64,000 bases of DNA from Podospora comata. Its lineage: Eukaryota; Ascomycota; Sordariomycetes; Sordariales; Podosporaceae. Numbering within the stretch: position 1 is the first letter of the stretch; each line of letters opens with the position of its first letter. Both the position numbers and the translations under genes were made by a program. Below the pieces are notes generated by a model, which did no database searches, was not told the DNA's origin, and saw nothing but the letters and a program-made list of their open reading frames with translations. Positions 58,251 to 64,000 of this stretch are shown here, piece after piece. The DNA lies in contig CP071499.1 of assembly GCA_017354895.1 (NCBI GenBank), positions 3,038,001 through 3,102,000 on the forward strand, read 5' to 3'.

Positions 58251-59125
58251 TGTTGAGACGAAAACTCTAATTGCGGGCAGTTGCAGGGTGAATTAGGGCT
58301 TCGATTTTTTGTGCAAAACGGGTTCGCATTTTAGGCAGGGCAACAGCTCAGGGAAGGAACGCGTGGAGTTGAGGTAACGAGGCAGGAGCCATAGCCCACC
58401 TTCCCAAACGCTCCTTCCTTGTGAAGAGTATTGCCTGGCTTCGTTCAACTTCAATAATTACATACCTGTACGAGAGTGATGATATGATATTGGCGAAATT
58501 CCTATGGAAGGCATTAAAGATAGCCGAGAGGAGGTGTACAGAATAGATGCTTGGACACCTTAGATAGCAGATCATAAATAGGACATACTGGCAGGCAGGA
58601 CAATGGCTGGAACCACAAGGACCTTCCAAAAAAAAGATGACATCTGTGTCATACAAATTTTGCCCTCCCCAACCGAGGTGCTATCAATGACATGACGCTG
58701 CTCTCGAGGTAAAGAGTCGCAATTAGACAACAAACTTTACAGACACCCCATACTCAGTCACAGCCCCCTCAGTTACCCCGTAACGGTTTTTTGGGAGGTG
58801 GAAAGAGATGACATATCACCCCATCTCCTAACGCTGTATTGAACAAAGCTGATGATTTATACAACCTCATAATTACTTTCACCCCCCCCTCCCCCTGCTG
58901 CCCCTCTGTCACCCATAAAAACAAAGTGTATCCCATAAACATATATACTCCTCCCCCATCCTGAACCCAAACTCCAAGCAACAAAAACGCCCATGTCCAA
59001 ATGCCTATGCTAGTACGCCACACAAAAACAAATGCTAACGATCTTTAAAGCCAAAGTCTCCTTCCCAATAAACACACCCACCTACCCACCCTAAAGAAAA
59101 CAAGCACAAACAATGCTAGGTCAGG
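58161..59125. other. Intergenic region between decayed gene and NIPA transporter
   Basis: About 1 kb including the second duplicate copy. No supportable gene; C-rich and T-rich stretches near the NIPA 3' end. Confidence 0.55.
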
Positions 59126-61258
59126 TTATAAAGTCTCCACACTATTATATCCCCTTCTCCCCTCCCCCCCCGACGTCCTCGCTCTAGCCAAAACCCCCCC
59201 ATCCTCTTCACTTTGAGAAGCCGCTCTTGACGGGGCAGCACTAACACCCAAAAACTCCCCTAGTGTATGACTCAAACTTCTTGCCCGCCTTCTGATAAAC
59301 CCCGTTTCATTACCAGTACTTTCCACCCCCGCGCTGACAGTTTGTTGGCCCTGGCCCTGACCCTGTTCCGTATCTGAGACCTCTTCTGACGGGACAAAAA
59401 GGCTGTTTCTGAGAGAAGGTCGGTTTCGTTTGTGGGTTGGGAGCAGTTGGGTTGGGGACCCTTCCAGGTGTGATAATAATTTGTCTGTCACCACTGCTGT
59501 CAAGGTGGTGGAGAAGGGAGAGGGGGAAATAACTGGGTTTCCTCCCGCTGTTACGCCTACTGTGGTGAAGATCCTCGGATGAGGGTGGCTTCTGGGTGTG
59601 GTAGGTGGGATGGTGATTATTGGTGGGGGAGTTGAAGACAAAGTCACCAATGGGTTATGGTCTGTATCTGAGACTGCCGCTGACGGTATAACGGAGGGAA
59701 CGGAATCCGAAGAAATGGTATGTGCCCCCATCCCTGGGTGGCGGAAATGGTTATGATTAGGGGGCGTGCTGTCCTTCCATGGACCTAACAAAGGCGCATC
59801 CTCGTGGTCTTCATCGTAATCGTCCTCGTTGATGAGAGAGGGTTTCTGCTTGGAAAGGGCGGCTAAGGATTTGTTTGTGAAGCTCACGCGGGACGACCGC
59901 CTGGATCGTCCTACAACTGCCGAGTCGCTACCTCTGCGGGAGGAGGTCCGGGCAAGGGAGTTGGTGCCGGGATCTTGGTTGGAGAGACCGATGGTTTCTT
60001 CTATGCCTTCGGCGTCGGAGAGGGCGGCTTCGTCTTCGTCGTCGTGGCGGGGCCGGCCACTCGTGATGAGGAAGACGCCGAAAAAGGTGAGGAGACAGCC
60101 ACCGATGAATTTGGCGGCGCGTTCCTTGGTAGTGCGCTCAAAGTCGCGGTATAGGACAGCGCTGCCGATGATGACGGAGAGCGTGAACAGGACGAATTGG
60201 ATCGGGATGACTTGGGTGGAGTCGAATCTCTGGAGGGCTTTGTTGAGGAAGCGGACCTGCATGATGGCCGTTGAGAGGAGGACGAAGAGAAGGACATAGG
60301 TGACTGGAGTGGTGAAAGCACCGAGGAGGGTTGATGAGAGCATCGAGGATACACCCTTGGTTGAAAGCGCTGTGTAGCCTCCAAACAAGCCAACCAGGCC
60401 CAAATCGATAAGAATGGTACGATTCCCGTACCGAGGGCTGATATACATCAACAGCGCAATCAGACCGCAGCTGGCGCCCATATAAATTTTGAACTCCATG
60501 GTGGTGATGGCATCCCACACCTCGTGCGGCCCCATCTTGGTCTCCTCCGAATCTGCGCTCAAGACCACCGTAACCGCGCCTCCAATAGCAATAACAACAC
60601 CCCAGAAGTCGCGTTGGCGGAATATCTCCTTGAAAAAGATGGGCGCTATCACACAATTCGAAACAAGAGCAACCACGCCGAGCGGGCTGACAATAGACGC
60701 CGGCGCAAAGCCATAGGCCAAAAAGTTGCCCATCTCACCCACCGTGATGAGAACCTGCCCCAACCACCAGTAAGGGTCCTTGAGATACGTCGAGGGGACC
60801 TTGGCTTCGTCACTGTCAGAGCTTCCGCTCCAGCGAGAGTCGTCGGACCTGAACGAATGCGTGAGGGGGTCCGTCTCGGTCAAATCACGGGTTTCTTCAC
60901 TGATCTCACTCAGCACACCGTCCGAGTGGGATGTCTCGGCCGCTCCATAGCCCCCTAGTCCAGAGCTTTGCGACGCAGAATTGGCATGCTTCAGTGCCTG
61001 CCTTGCGCGCTCCCGCATTGCCACTTTGTGTCTGTGTAACCGAATATGCGCATACCGCTGGACGTTGAGAGCCAGAGCAATGAGGACATTGCCGCAGATG
61101 GCGGTTATTATGCCGATTAGACTCGACCAGTTCTGGAGATCCTTGTCGGGATGGTCCCCATCGTCATGCCCACCGCCAGCATCGTTGGAAAAGGAGGGTA
61201 GCCAGCCGGGCCAGGCGCGGCCTGTTAATGGCGGACTCGAAGCTGGGTGGAGGTACAT
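59126..61258 (-). CDS. NIPA-type magnesium transporter (DUF803)
   Basis: A single exon of 710 residues from ATG 61258 (MYLHPASSPPL). The membrane domain starts at LQNWSSLIGIITAICGNVLI and continues after a polar loop with YWWLGQVLITVGEMGNFLAYGFAPASIVSPLG, described in part. Further helices (CVIAPIFFKEIFRQRDFWG, GLVGLFGGYTALSTKGVSS, VIPIQFVLFTLSVIIGSAVLY) match the NIPA/DUF803 family, which moves Mg2+ across plasma or endosomal membranes. About nine helices are visible. The ~300-residue C-terminal tail is Ser/Asp-rich and probably disordered and regulatory. The loop between helices 1 and 2 is longer than in animal NIPA proteins, as in other fungi. The codon upstream, GTG at 61297, is not a likely start. 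Confidence 0.92.
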   Translation of the reverse strand: MYLHPASSPPLTGRAWPGWLPSFSNDAGGGHDDGDHPDKDLQNWSSLIGIITAICGNVLIALALNVQRYAHIRLHRHKVAMRERARQALKHANSASQSSGLGGYGAAETSHSDGVLSEISEETRDLTETDPLTHSFRSDDSRWSGSSDSDEAKVPSTYLKDPYWWLGQVLITVGEMGNFLAYGFAPASIVSPLGVVALVSNCVIAPIFFKEIFRQRDFWGVVIAIGGAVTVVLSADSEETKMGPHEVWDAITTMEFKIYMGASCGLIALLMYISPRYGNRTILIDLGLVGLFGGYTALSTKGVSSMLSSTLLGAFTTPVTYVLLFVLLSTAIMQVRFLNKALQRFDSTQVIPIQFVLFTLSVIIGSAVLYRDFERTTKERAAKFIGGCLLTFFGVFLITSGRPRHDDEDEAALSDAEGIEETIGLSNQDPGTNSLARTSSRRGSDSAVVGRSRRSSRVSFTNKSLAALSKQKPSLINEDDYDEDHEDAPLLGPWKDSTPPNHNHFRHPGMGAHTISSDSVPSVIPSAAVSDTDHNPLVTLSSTPPPIITIPPTTPRSHPHPRIFTTVGVTAGGNPVISPSPFSTTLTAVVTDKLLSHLEGSPTQLLPTHKRNRPSLRNSLFVPSEEVSDTEQGQGQGQQTVSAGVESTGNETGFIRRRARSLSHTLGEFLGVSAAPSRAASQSEEDGGVLARARTSGGEGRRGYNSVETL

Positions 61259-61391
61259 CTTGGTGTTGTTGTCGTCCCCCGGCAAACTGAAGCGCACCGG
61301 TGTCGCTCGATTTCGAGGTTGGTCATGGGTGGTTTGTGGGAGTAAGTGAGTCGATCAGTCGGTCGGTCGGTCTAGCTGTCGGGTTCCAAGT

Positions 61392-61411
61392 AGTGCTGAG
61401 TGCTCAGCACT
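61392..61411. promoter_or_regulatory. Inverted repeat AGTGCTGAG-TG-CTCAGCACT
   Basis: Nine-base perfect arms with a 2-base spacer, followed by a related GGTACTCAGTAGTA. It lies between two divergent genes and may be a dimer-binding site or a cruciform-prone sequence; function not shown. Confidence 0.4.
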
Positions 61412-61735
61412 CGGTACTCAGTAGTAAATTTGGTTGTAATTTCTCACACTAGATATGGGTCGTTGGTTTCGTGCCGCGATGCGAAGTGGCGCTGGCGCAC
61501 CATCGAACATGGGGGAAAAGTGGACCGGCCATCTGCCTGCCGCTCTTGTCATCCTACCCCAGTCCAGCTGGAAAGGCCTCTGATTGGCTGGTCAATCAAG
61601 ACCAGAGAGACATATATCAACACCACATTTCATTCATAAACATATATGCTTAACATCTCCGATTCACCTCTCAAGTCTAAAAGCCTCCCACATGATTGTC
61701 GACAACTTAGACTCTACGGACCAGCAGGGGGGCTG

Positions 61736-61742
61736 TATAAAG
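61736..61742 (+). promoter_or_regulatory. TATA-like element
   Basis: TATAAAG, 43 bases upstream of ATG 61785 and 112 bases upstream of ATG 61854. The second spacing would favour the downstream start. Single-motif evidence. Confidence 0.35.
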
Positions 61743-61784
61743 CCTCTGTTGAGGAGTGCCACCCGCCCTTGATATTCCCCAAGC

Positions 61785-62981
61785 ATGCCCAGGTCACTGT
61801 TTCTCGGTCCGAGACAGGCCCCGATGGGAAGCCTGCTCTTCCAAAAAAAAACAATGTCGAACTTGAGGGCATCGACACTGATGTCTCCAGCCCAGTCTCT
61901 CTCGGTGGAACTGCCAAAACTCATAGCCACCTTTCTTCACGAAAGTGTCTACTCGCCCGTCCGTCTCGCCAATCAACTAGGCTGGGAACCCACCCCCCGT
62001 GGCTACACACCACCCAAGTCCTTCGCTCTCGACGGTACTAACCCGCTCGATGTTACTTATCGTCCCGAATATGCAGACCAAAAGCCAATTTTCGGCTGGC
62101 TCGATGCATTCGAGGACTTGATGCGAGTCAACTCTGGTCTGGAGCTATCAGACTTAGACACGAAGCACGCCACCGTCCACAAACTATGGCATCTTTCCTG
62201 GACGAATAGAAGCGACCTGGAGTTCCCCAGACTTCGCCATGTGCGAAACATGATGTTTCACATCAGCACGTGGTCAAACAACTCTTGGCATTTCTGGTTT
62301 CCCTCATTTCTTCGCCAGGGGGGGAAGACATCACCAAACACTCCCGAAGAGTGGCTCAAGGCTCGGGAACAGGAGAGGGAATTCTGGGCTTCCCGGGATG
62401 AGCTGACGGAGCAGCGCAAACGGTTTCAAAAACTGCTCGGCATGGATGTGAACAATATTATCCAAGCCCAATGGTTTCGAGGGGTGCGCAATCCCCCCGA
62501 GGAGCACCTGGCCGTGGACAAGGACGGCTCGTCTTTCTTCGGCGCATTGGCTTTGTCTCTTCCATTGATGCACTACCAGCTCCGAAATGGAGATCTGGTT
62601 GAGCATGAAGCGGCCTTGTCTCAACGACCCCCCGATCAAAGTTGGCCTCTCGCCACCATGTTGACCCTCATAAGCATGTTCAGAGATCATCCTGTTAGGC
62701 CTGCCCGCGACTATAGCCTGTTGGTTAATCAGGGCCGTTTTTTCCACTATTGGGATGGCATAGTAAAAATTAGGGATAGGGTGGGCGAGGGGAAAGAATG
62801 GTTCATCAAGGATTTCTTGGGGAATCTCCATCGCCACCACTCCCTGATGCTACAAGATGCGGAGAACCCTCACAAACCTGCTCTCAGGTGGCTCTGCCAA
62901 CAATTTAGCCCCAAGAAAGAGACACTCGAGGAGGGCAAGGCGAAGTGGGACAGGAAACTGGAAGAACTTTTCGTATCGTAG
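61785..62981 (+). CDS. Unrecognised soluble protein
   Basis: An intact 398-codon frame. The more likely start is ATG 61854 (ACAATGTCG context, MSNLRASTLMS; 375 residues), since the first 23 codons look like leader. The protein has no signal peptide or clear membrane helix. It is rich in Trp, His, Arg and Leu (LWHLSWTNRSDLEFPRLRH, NSWHFWFPSFLRQGG) and ends with a charged helix LEEGKAKWDRKLEELFVS. No domain is recognised. Even composition and lack of low-complexity sequence suggest a real folded protein. It could be lineage-restricted; function unknown. Confidence 0.65.
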   Translation: MPRSLFLGPRQAPMGSLLFQKKTMSNLRASTLMSPAQSLSVELPKLIATFLHESVYSPVRLANQLGWEPTPRGYTPPKSFALDGTNPLDVTYRPEYADQKPIFGWLDAFEDLMRVNSGLELSDLDTKHATVHKLWHLSWTNRSDLEFPRLRHVRNMMFHISTWSNNSWHFWFPSFLRQGGKTSPNTPEEWLKAREQEREFWASRDELTEQRKRFQKLLGMDVNNIIQAQWFRGVRNPPEEHLAVDKDGSSFFGALALSLPLMHYQLRNGDLVEHEAALSQRPPDQSWPLATMLTLISMFRDHPVRPARDYSLLVNQGRFFHYWDGIVKIRDRVGEGKEWFIKDFLGNLHRHHSLMLQDAENPHKPALRWLCQQFSPKKETLEEGKAKWDRKLEELFVS

Positions 62982-63533
62982 ACGATGTGGGAAACTTTGC
63001 GCGTCGTTAAACAAGGCTTTTTTGAGGGTAAATATGCTCGAAAGGCTTATTAGCTCTAGGATGACGCTCTAATAATGTGTCACTACCATTGGCGACAGAT
63101 TTTGTGCAGGTCATCATTTCATCTGCAGGCTGATGAAGCCCAGGCCATATTTCCATCGTTTCTCCGGGGGTATCAGGGCGAGGTAAGGGTCTGCTCAAAG
63201 AAAAAAGCGAGCGTGGAGTATCTAGCATGGAAGAAGAAGAAAAGGGAGCTAATCCTGGGGATATTTTGAGCACACGCACACACAACCTGACGAGCAGAAA
63301 GGACACACAACAACCACAGTAAATCTCCCTCTTACAATACACAAACACCCACAAGAACAGCGCTTCCCAAATACCCTCAAAAGATAGGACGACAAAAAAA
63401 CTTCCCCAACCCCTAACATACAGCTCCGCCTTTCAGAAACTATAAACACCAAAAACATAAACCTACCACAACAACAAACCAAACACCACTTGCCTAACCT
63501 CCCAAAACACATATCAAAACCCAAAAAACTAAA
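62982..63533. other. Intergenic region before tRNA-Gln
   Basis: About 550 bases, A/C-rich on the plus strand in the right half. No gene recognised; the Pol III terminator is at the right end. Confidence 0.55.
63523..63528 (-). terminator. Pol III terminator of tRNA-Gln
   Basis: A run of six T on the minus strand, six bases after the tRNA 3' end, the expected RNA polymerase III stop. Confidence 0.75.
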
Positions 63534-63650
63534 GGTCCTACCCGGACTCGAACCGGGGTTGCCGGAAGAACTTCTCTTACGTACTTTGTATGATGGGGCA
63601 CGAGAGATTGTTTTCAGAATCCGGAGTGATAACCGCTACACTATAGAACC
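63534..63650 (-). tRNA. tRNA-Gln (CTG) with a 46-nt intron
   Basis: Minus strand. The acceptor stem GGTTCTA pairs with TAGGACC with one G-T wobble. The A box is TAGTGTAGCGG; the T arm is CCCGG-TTCGAGT-CCGGG. The anticodon arm is CCGGA / TCCGG with TTCTGA, giving anticodon CTG. An intron (63568-63613) sits one base after the anticodon, the canonical place for nuclear tRNA introns, and is cut by the tRNA-splicing endonuclease. The sequence closely follows fungal tRNA-Gln. Confidence 0.94.
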
Positions 63651-64000
63651 AATTTATTGGAACATGTCCATACAGGTCAGACAACTGCCATATCACTCAA
63701 CATATGTGGTGGCGGCGTGGAACGGGATACAGAAAAGCATTCACCAACACCTCAACACTGAAACACAAGGTCAATTCATTCCGAGGGAAAAAAAAGAAGG
63801 AAAAAAAAACCAATAAAACAATCCTATTATATAATCGGGTGTGGTATGTACAATTCAAAACTATGGAATGAAATTGAACAAAAGAGTGCAGTGTGACAGA
63901 CGATTGTTTGAGAACCAACCGTTAAATCATACACAACTGGCAAATTCACAGTCCTTAATGCGAAGTCATCATAGTAAAATCAAAGCAAAGCCCCCCCAAT
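63651..64000. other. Right-edge intergenic sequence
   Basis: 350 AT-rich bases upstream of tRNA-Gln with no supportable gene. Confidence 0.5.

Larger units (their letters stand above)
61259..61784. other. Divergent promoter region
   Basis: About 530 bases between the NIPA transporter and the 61.8-kb gene. It contains a perfect inverted repeat (61392-61411) and a TATA-like element for the plus-strand gene (61736-61742). Confidence 0.5.

Noticed and set aside
1-64000. 5S rRNA, snRNA and transposon or virus-like elements
   Set aside because: Looked for characteristic 5S internal control sequence, spliceosomal RNA motifs, long terminal repeats, reverse transcriptase and transposase motifs; none was seen.

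Overview
This window looks like nuclear chromosomal DNA of a filamentous ascomycete, most likely a Sordariomycete in or near the Sordariales. The evidence is compact genes with short introns (about 46-130 nt, GT..AG with CTAAC/CTGAC branch sites), a GC-leaning third codon position, CAG/CAA-rich and proline-rich regulatory proteins, a split tRNA-Gln gene and a eukaryotic initiator tRNA-Met. No virus-like element, LTR element, DNA transposon or CRISPR array was seen.

Layout. 1-209: first exons of an M18 aspartyl aminopeptidase (minus). 210-8314: about 8.1 kb with no supportable gene. 8315-12761: Mediator tail subunit MED15 (plus). 14001-15074: a Whi5/Nrm1-type G1/S repressor (plus). 16370-19708: NRDE-2 (minus). 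20916-23860: a CLC chloride transporter (plus). 26338-29560: tRNA exportin LOS1 (minus). 30224-32066: FACT subunit POB3 (minus). 32.7-34.0 kb: a decayed coiled-coil gene between short repeat arrays. 34288-36148: an acyl-CoA synthetase-like enzyme (minus). 37377-38887: a cytosolic GH1 beta-glucosidase (minus). 40657-41429: a small CENP-V/GFA-like protein (minus). 42376-42446: tRNA-iMet (minus). 43371-45058: the ERF4 palmitoyltransferase subunit (minus). 46706-48268: a membrane protein of unknown function (plus). 51467-55304: a TM7S3/TM198-like membrane protein (plus). 56.5-58.2 kb: a decayed gene of unknown family (minus). 59126-61258: a NIPA-type magnesium transporter (minus). 61785-62981: an unrecognised protein (plus). 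63534-63650: tRNA-Gln(CUG) with an intron (minus).

The genes do not form a pathway or cluster. Most are single-copy housekeeping functions: transcription and chromatin (MED15, POB3, Whi5-like), RNA metabolism (NRDE-2, LOS1, two tRNAs), membrane transport (CLC, NIPA), Ras lipidation (ERF4) and sugar or lipid metabolism. The less ordinary material is a dispersed family of degenerate ~20-bp tandem repeats (about 32.7, 34.0, 42.7 and 55.9-56.2 kb). Three of these four sites lie beside the two decayed genes. Exon boundaries were worked out by eye from splice signals, reading phase and family motifs; single-base errors are possible where noted.
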